NCBI GenBank assembly: GCA_028279265.1
Contig: JANQOC010000172.1
Coordinates: forward strand, 1-24,611
Length of the DNA stretch: 24,611 nucleotides
Reading direction: 5' to 3'
Source: Hyphomicrobiales bacterium
Lineage (GTDB): Bacteria; Pseudomonadota; Alphaproteobacteria; Rhizobiales; CAYWUX01
In this document: positions 1-8,159 of the stretch, piece after piece
How positions within the stretch are numbered: the stretch's first letter is position 1
Layout: every line of letters starts with the position of its first letter
The notes under the pieces: model-generated
The model's database searches: none
What the model was told of the DNA's origin: nothing
The model's input: only the letters and a program-made list of their open reading frames with translations
Program-made: the position numbers and the translations under genes

Positions 1-335
1 AGGGACTGGCAAAAGGACCCGGCAAGGGGAAACCCGAAGGTTTCCGCCTGTCCCCTTATATCGTGGGAACAACGATAAAGATCATCCACGTCCTGGCTCA
101 CAAATTTTGAAGCCTTGACCTGTTGTCGGCACCGATCGAGTTGTTCCAGCTCCTGATCCATCCAATCCGAAAATTGTTCGGACAGGACTTCCATGGCTTT
201 CTCAGCACGCTTGATGGCTTTGAGATCGGCCCCGAATTCGCTTTTTCCCGACAGAGCTTTCTGAGAAAGATTGTTGGGAGGCGAAATAACCTCATAGTGA
301 TTTTTCGGTGGGGAAGAAGATTGTGAATCTGTCAT
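1..335 (-). CDS. Hpt-domain phosphotransfer protein, C-terminus cut by window edge
   Basis: An open frame starts at ATG 335-333 and is still open after 111 residues at the window edge. The N-terminus (about residues 1-35) is polar and probably disordered. Residues 36-80 look helical and charged. The motif SHDIRGQAETFG at residues 90-101 matches the phosphorylatable helix of histidine phosphotransfer (Hpt) domains, which makes H91 the likely phosphoacceptor. Hpt proteins pass phosphate between receiver domains or from hybrid kinases. The gene lies 29 bases downstream of the response regulator on the same strand, so the two are probably co-transcribed and may be partners. The C-terminal half of the Hpt bundle is outside the window. 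The Hpt call rests on this one motif plus context. Confidence 0.72.
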   Translation of the reverse strand, partial: MTDSQSSSPPKNHYEVISPPNNLSQKALSGKSEFGADLKAIKRAEKAMEVLSEQFSDWMDQELEQLDRCRQQVKASKFVSQDVDDLYRCSHDIRGQAETFGFPLAGSFCQS

Positions 336-364
336 TGGGACCACGTCATTGTTTCAGGTTAATA

Positions 365-886
365 CTAGGCGGTCGTTTCGACCATAAAGGTTTCATCATC
401 TTCAACACGTCGATCTTCACCCATATAGTTCGGATCTTCGAATCGTCTTCGATCCGGTCCGAAGAAGGTTGAAGTCTTCACGAATTGCCGGGGGTTTTCG
501 ATTACGTTTTGAATGCGTTTGTAAAGCGTGCTGGCGGAAACCGGTTTGCAGAGAAACTCGGAAACACCCGCATCCCGCGCCTGCAGGACATACTTTTTTT
601 CGGAATAGGCGGACAGCATAATGATCGGCAAAAAGGGAAGCTTGGAACTGTCGGGATTGCGGATCATTTGTGTGAGTTCGATACCATCGAAGATGGGCAT
701 CTTGATATCGGTTATCAGTATGTCCGGCGAATAGGATTCAACGGCCTCGAGGCCACAGGCCCCATCTTCCGCCTCGTAAATCTCGCGCGAGCCAAAGGCG
801 CGCAACAGCGTGCGAACGATACGCCGCATATGCGCATTATCGTCGACGACGACAAATCTCAGATTTTCAAATACAATTTTAGCCAT
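365..886 (-). CDS. single-domain response regulator (CheY-like receiver with GPDRRR tail)
   Basis: This 173-residue protein has a receiver domain at about residues 9-130. The acidic pair is D15/D16, the phosphoacceptor is D60 (ILITDIKMP), the switch residue is S92 (IIMLSAYS) and the conserved lysine is K114 (FLCKP). There is no DNA-binding or enzymatic output domain. Residues 131-173 form a short charged tail with FGPDRRR and a second DRR motif, a tail seen in many alphaproteobacterial stand-alone receivers. It probably acts as a phosphorelay intermediate or by protein contact, and the Hpt gene 29 bases downstream is a natural partner. The ATG at 886 has no strong Shine-Dalgarno sequence. The family call is firm; the pathway is unknown. 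Confidence 0.9.
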   Translation of the reverse strand: MAKIVFENLRFVVVDDNAHMRRIVRTLLRAFGSREIYEAEDGACGLEAVESYSPDILITDIKMPIFDGIELTQMIRNPDSSKLPFLPIIMLSAYSEKKYVLQARDAGVSEFLCKPVSASTLYKRIQNVIENPRQFVKTSTFFGPDRRRFEDPNYMGEDRRVEDDETFMVETTA

Positions 887-1054
887 TGACCGAGAGGCCG
901 TTTCGAAAAAGGGAATACAGTCGAATCGCGTGAACCGTTCAAGTCGGCATTATTCTTAACTCGCATTAAGAAAAAATGAATTGGGGTCTGATTGGTGCAA
1001 AAAAATATCGGAGAGCTGTCGGCACAAAAGGTCAGTTCTTACAATTCGTGAGTT

Positions 1055-1813
1055 CTAATAGCTGAATTGCTCAGAGAGAATTCGCTCGTCGAGAGCGTGG
1101 CCCGGGTCGAACATAAGCCTGATGGAAATATTCTGGTCTTCGGCGATTTCCACTTTTACCGCCGACTTGATCTCTTCCATTTCCGTACCGACACTGACGG
1201 GTCTCTTTTCTGCTTCCAGAACTTCGATCACAACTTTCGCCTCGTTTTTCAAAATTGCGCCGCGCCAGCGTCGCGGGCGGAACGGGCTGATGGGTGTCAG
1301 CGCCAGCAGGGGAGAATTGAGGGGAATGATGGGTCCATGAACAGAAAGGTTATAGGCGGTACTTCCGGCGGGCGTTGCGAGCAGTATGCCGTCGCATATC
1401 ATTTCCTGCAGCCTTACTTTACCATCGACCGAGACACGCAGTTTCGCGGCCTGGTAGGATTGCCGGAACAAGGCCACTTCGTTAATGGCCATGCACAGTT
1501 TCTCGGATCCGTCTGACGCCTGCACCAGGCTGCGCAGGGGATGGATGACATTGGTTTCGGCATTTTGCAGCCGGCCGATCAGATCGTCCTCGCTGTACTC
1601 GTTCATCAAAAATCCGACGGAGCCAAAATTCATTCCATATATCGGCTGATTGCGAATTCCATTAGAGTGCAATGTCTGCAACATGAGGCCATCACCGCCG
1701 AGTACGACAATGGCATCAGCTTCTTCGGGTGTGACATCCCCGTATTTCTGTTTCAGGCGATGGACCGCCTGTTGAGCTTCTTTGACGGCGCTGGCAACAA
1801 ATGCAATTTTCAT
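1055..1813 (-). CDS. nadK: NAD kinase
   Basis: NAD kinase phosphorylates NAD+ to NADP+ in the cytoplasm, using ATP or polyphosphate. Counting from a GTG at 1819, the GGDG motif lies at residues 41-44 with the catalytic aspartate D43. The NE motif lies in AINEVAL (N113, E114), and the glycine-rich segment DGILLATPAGSTAYNLS is at 143-159, followed by LTPISPFRPRRWRGA. About 252-254 residues is normal for the short bacterial form. I prefer the ATG at 1813 (MKIAFVAS) over the GTG two codons upstream, because MKIAFVAS fits the usual start of the first beta strand; neither start has a clear ribosome-binding site. It is divergent from cutA across about 100 bases and lies 168 bases upstream of the response regulator on the same strand. 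Confidence 0.95.
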   Translation of the reverse strand: MKIAFVASAVKEAQQAVHRLKQKYGDVTPEEADAIVVLGGDGLMLQTLHSNGIRNQPIYGMNFGSVGFLMNEYSEDDLIGRLQNAETNVIHPLRSLVQASDGSEKLCMAINEVALFRQSYQAAKLRVSVDGKVRLQEMICDGILLATPAGSTAYNLSVHGPIIPLNSPLLALTPISPFRPRRWRGAILKNEAKVVIEVLEAEKRPVSVGTEMEEIKSAVKVEIAEDQNISIRLMFDPGHALDERILSEQFSY

Positions 1814-1917
1814 GAGCACATTCTTTTGTTCGTTGGAGTCTGTTGTATCCCAGATTGCTCTCTAACATATACAACAATTTTTTGAGGCTCGGCATTGAAT
1901 TGGAGGAAATATGATTG

Positions 1918-2259
1918 ATGAGTAACACTGATTCCAATCCCTGCATAATCTACACGACTTTTCCGTCTGTTTCTGATGCCGAGGCGCTGGGACGCCGGTT
2001 GGTGGAAAGCCACCTGGCGGCCTGCGTAAATATTCTTCCGCAAATGATCTCGATTTATAACTGGGACAAAGAGATACATCGCGACGATGAATGTGTGATG
2101 CTGATCAAGACGTGTTCCGGTCATTACGATTCCATTTGGGAGATATTTGACAAGTCTCACCCTTATGACACGCCGGCATTCTTTGCGCTGAAACCTTCAG
2201 ACGGAAATCCTGAATTTTTTGACTGGATACGGCAGCAGACGAATTTCAATGGAAACTGA
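1918..2259 (+). CDS. cutA: CutA-family divalent cation tolerance protein
   Basis: This 113-residue protein matches the small trimeric CutA1 family along its whole length. Landmarks are IIYTTFPSVSDAEALGRRLV near the start, LAACVNILP, the central Y-x-W segment (ISIYNWDKEI) and HPYDTPAFFAL near the C-terminus. CutA is linked genetically to copper and other divalent-cation tolerance, but its biochemical role is unsettled. A good Shine-Dalgarno sequence GGAGG lies at 1902-1906. Three start codons follow it: ATG 1911 (out of frame, giving only M-I-D-E before TAA), TTG 1915 (in frame, 8-base spacing) and ATG 1918 (in frame, 11-base spacing). I chose ATG 1918, but TTG 1915 is nearly as likely and adds one residue. 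The gene ends convergently with the minus-strand gene at 2307. Confidence 0.93.
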   Translation: MSNTDSNPCIIYTTFPSVSDAEALGRRLVESHLAACVNILPQMISIYNWDKEIHRDDECVMLIKTCSGHYDSIWEIFDKSHPYDTPAFFALKPSDGNPEFFDWIRQQTNFNGN

Positions 2260-2306
2260 TCCGAGACCTTGAACTCTGGAATGCCGTCACGGAGCCCTAG
2301 GTGGAT

Positions 2307-3065
2307 CTATCCGAACCGCGCATAGGCCCTTGCCACCGAGGAAGCCGTCGGCTGACTTGCGGGATCCGGCGGCAGTGATCCCTGCATGTCTTGAATCGTT
2401 TTTTCCAGATTGTAGACGCGGACGGATTCACGTGCATTGAGAACGAGCTTGGCACCCGCATATTCATTGACCTGTTCGACGAGCCGGTCATATTCCACCC
2501 GTTCGGACTGGGACAGCTCGCTGATGTTGCGGGGCACGACAATGTCATTGATTTGCCGTGACACATTCTGCAGTTGCAGCTGCGCCGTACGGTTTTTCGG
2601 ATTGTCCCCGATTTGCTCTTCAATAGTGGCCTTGAGGTTTTCCAGGGTCTCCAGCCGATTAGCGGCAGGCCGGTCAAGACGCGGTGCCAGCAAATCATCG
2701 ATGGCTTGCCGGTATCCTTCCAATATGGCGTCGGAATCAACCTCCGCTGAAGGTTTGCCGATGATGATATCGGCTTCCCGGTAGAGCTCCGCCCTGTCAT
2801 CAAGTTCATCCTGGCGAACCGAGCCGTCGGCTGCTTTCCGATCAATGGCACGGATTTTTTCCTGGATCTTGCCGAGCTGGTTTTCTTCCGCCGGTGTCAG
2901 CTGCAGCTTGTAGCCCCTGATGCGGTTAATCTCGCGCTGGGCCGAATCGATTGTCGTCTTTGCCGCCTGCTGGGCCGGTGTCGCACCACCGGTGACACCC
3001 GCAGCGAATATAGAATCTGCGGACCCCGAACCGAAAATTGACGAAACGGCTGAATTGATATCCAT
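2307..3065 (-). CDS. hypothetical helical/coiled-coil protein
   Basis: I do not recognise this 252-residue protein. It starts MDINSAVSSIFGSG, a small-residue-rich stretch of about 35 residues with no signal peptide or membrane segment. From about residue 36 on it is highly charged, rich in E, R, Q, D and L in heptad-like spacing (for example INRIRGYKLQLTPAEENQL and LEKTIQDM near the end), which suggests long helices or a coiled coil. It contains no cysteine and no obvious catalytic motif. Codon use and the uninterrupted length support a real gene. The ATG at 3065 lacks a clear Shine-Dalgarno sequence. It stands alone between convergent cutA and the dehydrogenase gene upstream on the same strand, 134 bases away. 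A structural or appendage-associated role is possible but not shown. Confidence 0.7.
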   Translation of the reverse strand: MDINSAVSSIFGSGSADSIFAAGVTGGATPAQQAAKTTIDSAQREINRIRGYKLQLTPAEENQLGKIQEKIRAIDRKAADGSVRQDELDDRAELYREADIIIGKPSAEVDSDAILEGYRQAIDDLLAPRLDRPAANRLETLENLKATIEEQIGDNPKNRTAQLQLQNVSRQINDIVVPRNISELSQSERVEYDRLVEQVNEYAGAKLVLNARESVRVYNLEKTIQDMQGSLPPDPASQPTASSVARAYARFG

Positions 3066-3199
3066 GATCAGAAGAGCAGGAGCTCATTAGTTTAAAAGAG
3101 CTTCTATTCTAGCTTCATTTGTCTTTCCATGGGGTTAACGAAATGGTTACGAATTGGGAATCTGACCCATTTTCTGAGCTTCGCCAGGCAAATCCGGGT

Positions 3200-4270
3200 T
3201 CACGAGTCCGGATTTTCCAGGGATTCCAGAACGGCGTCTGTCACATCACGCGTCGAAGCCTGACCGCCCAGGTCGCGGGGGAGCGCTTTTCCTTCACGGC
3301 AGACCGATTCAATGGCCTGCATCAGCTTTTGCGCCGCCGAAACTTCATCCAATTGTTCGAGCATCAGCACGGCAGACCAGATCGCCCCCAGCGGATTGGC
3401 TGATCCGTGCCCGATGATATCAAATGCTGAACCATGAATGGGTTCGAACATCGACGGTGTTGTCTTTTCCGGATTGATGTTGCCGGTGGGGGCAAGGCCG
3501 AGGCTGCCGGTCAGTGCTGCGGCCAGGTCAGAGAGGATATCCGCGTGGAGATTTGAGGCGACAACCACGTCTACGGATTCCGGCTCCGACACCATCCGCG
3601 CCGCCATGGCATCCACGAGAACCCGCTCCGTTCGGATGTCGGGATAGTCGCCCTTGATACTCTCGAAGACTTCGTCCCAAAGTACCATGCCATGTCTCTG
3701 GGCATTGGATTTTGTGACGAGGGTTAGTTTTTTCTGCTTTCGGCCGCGTGCCTTCTCAAAGGCAAATCGCTGGACTTGTTCGCATCCCTTTGAGGTAAAG
3801 AGGCTCACATCCGTGGCGACCTCATGTGCCAAAGAACTGTGGACGCGGCCGCCGGCACCGGAATATTCGCCTTCGGAATTTTCCCGGATAATGAGCATGT
3901 CAATCTCCGGAGACCCTTTTAAAGGGCCTTCAATACCCGGCAACAGCCGTGCCGGTCGAATATTGGCGTATTGATCGAGACCCTGGCAAATTGCAAGACG
4001 CAAGTTCCACAAAGTCACGTGATCGGGAATTCGGGGATCGCCTGCCGAACCGAAGAATATCGCATCGAAGGATCTGAGTGCTTCGACTCCACCCGGCGGG
4101 ATCATATGACCCTTCTTCAGATAGCGCTCGGAGCCCCAGTCCAACTCTTCCGTTTCAAAATCAAGGGAAGCCTCGATTGTGGTTAACCGCATCAGGACTT
4201 CGGTTGCAGCAGAGATAACTTCGGGTCCGATGCCATCACCGGGAATTATTGCAATTTTATGTGTGCCCAT
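3200..4270 (-). CDS. tartrate/D-malate-type decarboxylating dehydrogenase (IDH/IPMDH family)
   Basis: This 356-residue enzyme belongs to the NAD(P)-dependent beta-hydroxyacid oxidative decarboxylases (isocitrate, isopropylmalate, tartrate and D-malate dehydrogenases). The N-terminus has IAIIPGDGIGPEV (residues 6-18). YANIRPARLLPG (101-112) and LIIRENSEGEYSG (126-138, R129) line the substrate site. The catalytic lysine is K187 in VTKSNA, and the metal-binding aspartates are D220, D244 and D248. FEPIHGSAFDI (275-285) is the NAD-type cofactor loop. These details fit the tartrate/D-malate (TtuC/DmlA-like) branch better than LeuB, but the true substrate is unknown. GAGAGGA precedes ATG 4270 by 10 bases. 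It is divergent from the TTT transporter and aconitase X genes across 553 bases, so a shared regulator is likely. Confidence 0.88.
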   Translation of the reverse strand: MGTHKIAIIPGDGIGPEVISAATEVLMRLTTIEASLDFETEELDWGSERYLKKGHMIPPGGVEALRSFDAIFFGSAGDPRIPDHVTLWNLRLAICQGLDQYANIRPARLLPGIEGPLKGSPEIDMLIIRENSEGEYSGAGGRVHSSLAHEVATDVSLFTSKGCEQVQRFAFEKARGRKQKKLTLVTKSNAQRHGMVLWDEVFESIKGDYPDIRTERVLVDAMAARMVSEPESVDVVVASNLHADILSDLAAALTGSLGLAPTGNINPEKTTPSMFEPIHGSAFDIIGHGSANPLGAIWSAVLMLEQLDEVSAAQKLMQAIESVCREGKALPRDLGGQASTRDVTDAVLESLENPDS

Positions 4271-4823
4271 GGAAATCGGGTCCTCTCGCCTAAGTCTCCT
4301 GCCACGTTCCGAATGACCTATTGCATATTAGCCGGACTGACCAGCCAAATGGTCGGATTTGTCGGGTTCGAGGGTGCGTTACAAGGCGGGCGGTTAAGAT
4401 AGTATGTGGCGAAGTCTTCGAAATTCTGGCGATAAAACTCCTGAAACCATCCGGTGCAGGCGATGTCTGAACAAGCCAAATGAGTAAAAAGTTGGACATG
4501 TTGTCCCATTTATAATACAGTTTCCAAGTCATGTGTATCTGGCAAAGTGGTGGGTAAGGAACTGATTGGTTGTCTAAAATGATAAATCGGGAACCCGTCG
4601 CGCTTTCCAAAAAGTAATACATAGGACAGGCACACTGTTTGGCAGCAAGAAGCGCGAGACAGACGTTGCTCAAGTGAGTTGAAGCCCTGGTTTCAGAACG
4701 GAAATCGGCCGAAACCATGGTTCGACTTATTAATGATTGAATTGAGGATATGAACCTGTAGATTTGATCGGACCAATTGATAAAATATTGTCTACCCATA
4801 ACCCAAAATAAGGGAGGAAAATC
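4271..4823. promoter_or_regulatory. divergent intergenic region between dehydrogenase and tctC
   Basis: This 553-base stretch separates the minus-strand dehydrogenase from the plus-strand tctC operon and must hold both promoters. I found no convincing gene. Two symmetrical elements stand out: a perfect 10-base palindrome AACCATGGTT at 4713-4722, and the inverted repeat GACCA-N6-TGGTC at 4339-4354. The 4713 element lies about 100 bases before the tctC start and could be a regulator site. No sigma-70 boxes could be assigned with confidence. Confidence 0.45.
4811..4817 (+). promoter_or_regulatory. Shine-Dalgarno sequence that fixes the TTG start of tctC
   Basis: AGGGAGG at 4811-4817 lies 6 bases before the TTG at 4824. 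No ATG or GTG in the same frame lies between it and the signal peptide, so it decides an unusual TTG start. Confidence 0.8.
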
Positions 4824-5849
4824 TTGAAAAGACACATTAAACCAACGATCGGGGCTCTGTCCCTTGCCGTGGCCATAGGATTTTCGGGGCAGGCCTTTGC
4901 CGCCTGCGCAACCGACGGTCTTCCGGCCAAATTAGATAAACCCGGCGGATTTCCAGCACGGGCTCTGACCATGATCGTCCCTTACGGACCAGGTGGCGGT
5001 TCCGGGCAGGTGGCGCGGGCCATGGCTCAGGCCGTGACCGAGCTGACCGGTGTTGCCATCAACCGGGATCACAAGCCCGGTGGCAGCGGAACGGTTGGTA
5101 TGACCGCTTATATGGCTGCACCTGCGGATGGCTATTCGGTACTTGAGCATATTGACGATGCGTCCAGTGCTCATGCCCTGGATCCGTCCAGGCCCAATCC
5201 GGCAACAGATCTCATTCCCCTTGTAACGTCGCAAATAACATTTTCTCAGGTTTACATCCGAACCAATGAAACCCGGTTCAAGGACTGGAAGGGATTTGTC
5301 GACTACGTCAAGAAAGCCAATGGTAAAGCGACGATCGCCAACGTGTCGAAAGAGGGATCGATGGAAAGAATTTCCATGCGCTATCTCACAGATCATTACG
5401 GCATCAAAATCCAGCAGATTTCTTTTGACAAAGGGGCGCCTCGTTATGGTGCACTCGCCGGTGGTCAAGTCGACGCCTTGTTCGAGCAGCCTGGCGATGT
5501 CCGCGGATTTCTTGATGCCAAGAAATTCAAGCCCATTCTCACACTGCTGAAAGAGAGACCCGCGGCATTTTCTGATGTCCCCAGCATTACCGATGAGGGC
5601 ATGAAGTTTGAACCTCTGCTGCGTTTCCGCGGGTTCTATGTCGCCAAAGGCACGCCTCCGGACCGGGTCAAGTGGCTGCAGTGGGCGTTCCAGAAAGCTT
5701 TTTGTCAGGAAAGCTATCAAAAATACAATGAGAAGAAATTCATGAATCTCATTGAAAGCTACCGCGATACGGACGGAACCAAGAATCTGATAACAACCAC
5801 AATTAATCAGTATCGCGACGTTTATAAGCAGATCGGATTAAGCAAATAG
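4824..5849 (+). CDS. tctC: TTT-family periplasmic solute-binding protein (TctC)
   Basis: This is the extracytoplasmic binding protein of a tripartite tricarboxylate transporter; it captures a carboxylated solute in the periplasm and delivers it to TctAB. The 341-residue product starts with a Sec signal peptide (MKRHIKPTIGALSLAVAIGF, likely cleaved after QAFA at residue 26). The mature part shows the family's FPARALTMIVPYGPGGGSGQ segment, then NRDHKPGGSGTVG and ADGYSVLEH. DVPSITDEGMKFEPLLRFRGFYVAKGTPPDRV fragments near the C-terminus are also typical. The start is TTG 4824, set by the strong Shine-Dalgarno sequence. It is the first gene of tctC-tctB-tctA-acnX. Ligands of this family range from citrate and tartrate to aromatic acids, so the substrate cannot be read from the sequence; the neighbouring enzymes point to a hydroxy di- or tricarboxylate. 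Confidence 0.92.
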   Translation: MKRHIKPTIGALSLAVAIGFSGQAFAACATDGLPAKLDKPGGFPARALTMIVPYGPGGGSGQVARAMAQAVTELTGVAINRDHKPGGSGTVGMTAYMAAPADGYSVLEHIDDASSAHALDPSRPNPATDLIPLVTSQITFSQVYIRTNETRFKDWKGFVDYVKKANGKATIANVSKEGSMERISMRYLTDHYGIKIQQISFDKGAPRYGALAGGQVDALFEQPGDVRGFLDAKKFKPILTLLKERPAAFSDVPSITDEGMKFEPLLRFRGFYVAKGTPPDRVKWLQWAFQKAFCQESYQKYNEKKFMNLIESYRDTDGTKNLITTTINQYRDVYKQIGLSK

Positions 5850-5881
5850 ATTTCTGAATCAATTCGCTTCGATAATTTCTG

Positions 5882-5912
5882 GGCAACCGGATCAGGTGTT
5901 AATCCGGTTGCC
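5882..5912 (+). terminator. perfect 11-bp hairpin between tctC and tctB
   Basis: GGCAACCGGAT at 5882-5892 is repeated in reverse complement (ATCCGGTTGCC) at 5902-5912, with a 9-base loop. It sits 32 bases after the tctC stop. No T-run follows, so it is more likely an mRNA 3'-end protecting or partly terminating structure than a full terminator. Such hairpins are common after binding-protein genes and would give more TctC than TctA or TctB. Confidence 0.7.
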
Positions 5913-5965
5913 TGGATCACCATTTCGAATTCTGCGATCGGGCAAACGCTAAAGGGAGAGGACCG

Positions 5966-6529
5966 ATGGGCAAAGCTTCGACACGCGATATTGTGGAACT
6001 GGCCATTTGGTTAGCCTTTGCCGCTTTTCTTTTCATATTTTCTTTTGAGTTCAATCAGAACATCGAGATTTACAAGTTCGGTGCTTCGGCGTGGCCGCGC
6101 GGAATTATTATCCTTATCGTTATTGCAGCGCTGGGTAATTTTTACTGGCACTGGCGATATGGTACCGAATTTCAGGGTCATTCCATCGGCGCACAGGCCG
6201 CGGAATCGGACTCGGGCAGCAGCGATGATGATGACTCGGATTCCTTGTCTTACTACGGGCGCATGGGGCTGATCCTGCTTCTTCCCGTTGTCTACGCGAC
6301 ATTAATGGAATCGATCGGATTTTATACGCTGACACCGTTCTTTATTGCCGGGGTGATTTATCTTCTCGGGGAGCGAAACTGGCTCAGAATTCTGATTATT
6401 TCCGTCGTCTCCTATATCTTCATTCTGCTGATGTTCGCCAAGCTTCTTTATGTGGGGCTGCCGGTGGGCACGATCCATCCCTTCTATGACTATTCAAACT
6501 GGCTCCTGGCCTTTTTACAGAATAACTAG
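5966..6529 (+). CDS. tctB: TTT-family small permease (TctB)
   Basis: TctB is the small membrane subunit of the tripartite tricarboxylate transporter, working with TctA in the inner membrane. The 187-residue protein shows membrane segments at about residues 10-28, 44-62, 100-118 and 120-165 (the last probably two helices). A hydrophilic linker at about 66-96 is unusually acidic, with a D/S run (residues 81-93). The family is poorly conserved, and the call rests on length, topology and place between tctC and tctA. GGGAGAGG precedes the ATG at 5966. The stop is 12 bases before tctA. Confidence 0.88.
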   Translation: MGKASTRDIVELAIWLAFAAFLFIFSFEFNQNIEIYKFGASAWPRGIIILIVIAALGNFYWHWRYGTEFQGHSIGAQAAESDSGSSDDDDSDSLSYYGRMGLILLLPVVYATLMESIGFYTLTPFFIAGVIYLLGERNWLRILIISVVSYIFILLMFAKLLYVGLPVGTIHPFYDYSNWLLAFLQNN

Positions 6530-6541
6530 AGACCCGAATCG

Positions 6542-8053
6542 ATGATTGAAAACTTTATTACCGGCTCCGTTGCCTTATTTTCCAGCCCCGTCAGTATTTC
6601 AATCTTTGTCGCGGGTCTCCTCGGCGGCATGTTGTTCGGTGCCGTACCGGGCGTGAGTATGCTGACACTGGCGGCGATATTGCTGCCATTTACGGCGCAT
6701 CTTACAGCGACCGATGGCATCATGCTGTTTTCCGTAATCTATTGTTCCGGTGTGTTCGGCGGGGCCATCACTGCGATCCTGTTCAATATTCCGGGCGCGC
6801 CTGAAAATGCGCCCACGGCCTTTGACGGTTATCCCATGACCCGGAAGGGGCAGGCCGGTAAAGCCGTCGGCGCTGCGGTGCTGTGTTCGGCTTTTGGCGG
6901 CACGATGTCGGCACTGCTCATGATGTTTGCCACCGAACCCATCGCCAACTGGGCTATTTCAAACTTTGGACCGCCTGAAATCTTTGCACTCGTGTTCTTT
7001 GGGCTTGCCGTCGCGTCATCTGTCGGGGCGTCCACCCTTTGGAAGGGATGGTTGTCGGTTATGATCGGCCTGGTGCTTGCCCTGGTCGGGCTTGATCCCG
7101 TGGGCGGGATTGAGCGCTATGATTTTGGCTTCCCCTACCTGCTCGCAGGGATTCACTTCATTCCCACCATTCTCGGATTTTTTGCGGTTTCCGAAGTGTT
7201 TATTCAGGCGGAACGCAAAGCCAAAGGGACTTACGAAGCGCCGAAGGTTTCGCTTGATTTCCCATCATTCCTGGAATTCTGGCGTTTGAAATTCGCCGTT
7301 GCCCGTTCCGTATGTATTGGCTTTTTCTGCGGTATTCTGCCGGGTATCGGCGCAACCCTCGCGGCATTCATGGGATACAATGAGGCCGTGCGCTGGGGAC
7401 GTGACAAAACATCGTTCGGCAAGGGCAATCTTGAAGGCGTTGTATCTTCTGAGACCTCCAACAATGCCGCGACAGGGGCCGCGATGATTCCGCTTCTGGC
7501 CCTGGGTCTGCCGGGCGGCGCTCTGACCGCCATGATGGTCGGGGTCTTTCAGATGCACGATATGGAACCCGGACCGCTGGTGTTCATCAATTCCGCCGAA
7601 CTCGTATGGGTTGTATTTGCGGCGATGTTCTGGGCCAACATATCGATCTTTTTCCTCGGCTGGCTGCAGACGAAAACCGTTGTTCATCTGCTGCGGGTCC
7701 CGTTCCATTACCTCGCGCCGGTCATTTTGCTCATGGCAACGGTCGGAGCCTATGCCGTGCGCGGGCTGACTATTGATATTCTGGTGATGTTCCTGGCGGG
7801 TATTGCCGGCTTTTTCCTGCGCCGTTCCGGTTATGCGGTACCTGGAATCGTTCTGGGTCTCATCCTCGGGAAAATTGGTGAGCAAACGTTCGCCCAAGCC
7901 ATGCAAATGCTGCATTATGATGTCACGGCCTATCTCGGCCGTCCCATCGGTCTGGTGCTGATCGCAGGTGGATTGCTGACATTGATTGCCAGTATCTACC
8001 GCACGATCGTTCCCAAGACGGAGCCTCACCGGGTTGAGCAGGCTGCGGAGTAA
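6542..8053 (+). CDS. tctA: TTT-family large permease (TctA)
   Basis: TctA is the main translocating subunit of the tripartite tricarboxylate transporter. The 503-residue protein is hydrophobic throughout, with about 10-12 membrane segments. It carries both halves of the family's internal repeat: GGMLFGAVPGVSMLTLAAILLPF early, with YCSGVFGGAITAILFNIPGAPE, and CGILPGIGATLAAFMGYNEA in the second half, followed by SSETSNNAATGAAMIPLLALGLPG. About 500 residues is the usual length. ATG 6542 lies 12 bases after the tctB stop, so the two are surely co-transcribed. The next gene, aconitase X, follows after 106 bases on the same strand. Confidence 0.95.
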   Translation: MIENFITGSVALFSSPVSISIFVAGLLGGMLFGAVPGVSMLTLAAILLPFTAHLTATDGIMLFSVIYCSGVFGGAITAILFNIPGAPENAPTAFDGYPMTRKGQAGKAVGAAVLCSAFGGTMSALLMMFATEPIANWAISNFGPPEIFALVFFGLAVASSVGASTLWKGWLSVMIGLVLALVGLDPVGGIERYDFGFPYLLAGIHFIPTILGFFAVSEVFIQAERKAKGTYEAPKVSLDFPSFLEFWRLKFAVARSVCIGFFCGILPGIGATLAAFMGYNEAVRWGRDKTSFGKGNLEGVVSSETSNNAATGAAMIPLLALGLPGGALTAMMVGVFQMHDMEPGPLVFINSAELVWVVFAAMFWANISIFFLGWLQTKTVVHLLRVPFHYLAPVILLMATVGAYAVRGLTIDILVMFLAGIAGFFLRRSGYAVPGIVLGLILGKIGEQTFAQAMQMLHYDVTAYLGRPIGLVLIAGGLLTLIASIYRTIVPKTEPHRVEQAAE

Positions 8054-8159
8054 GTCTGTCCGCCCGTTGTCGATGAATAGAAAAACAGTCGGGCCGTGCC
8101 GCTCCGGATTCTGCGCATAGGCTTGCAATCCGTTTTGAAGAGCGCGAGGGAAATATAGG

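Noticed and set aside
956..969. TTAA pair upstream of the response regulator as a CtrA site
   Set aside because: The spacing is 6 bases, not the 7 of the consensus.
1810..2160. A 116-codon minus-strand frame opposite cutA
   Set aside because: It overlaps cutA and the nadK start; cutA is supported by whole-length family similarity.
4318..4509. A 63-residue minus-strand frame with protein-like composition in the divergent tct region
   Set aside because: No ribosome-binding site, no recognised similarity, and it lies where two divergent promoters are expected. It could be a gene remnant but I cannot support it.
4932..5720. A 262-codon minus-strand frame opposite tctC
   Set aside because: tctC is certain from its signal peptide and family motifs; the antisense frame has no features of its own.
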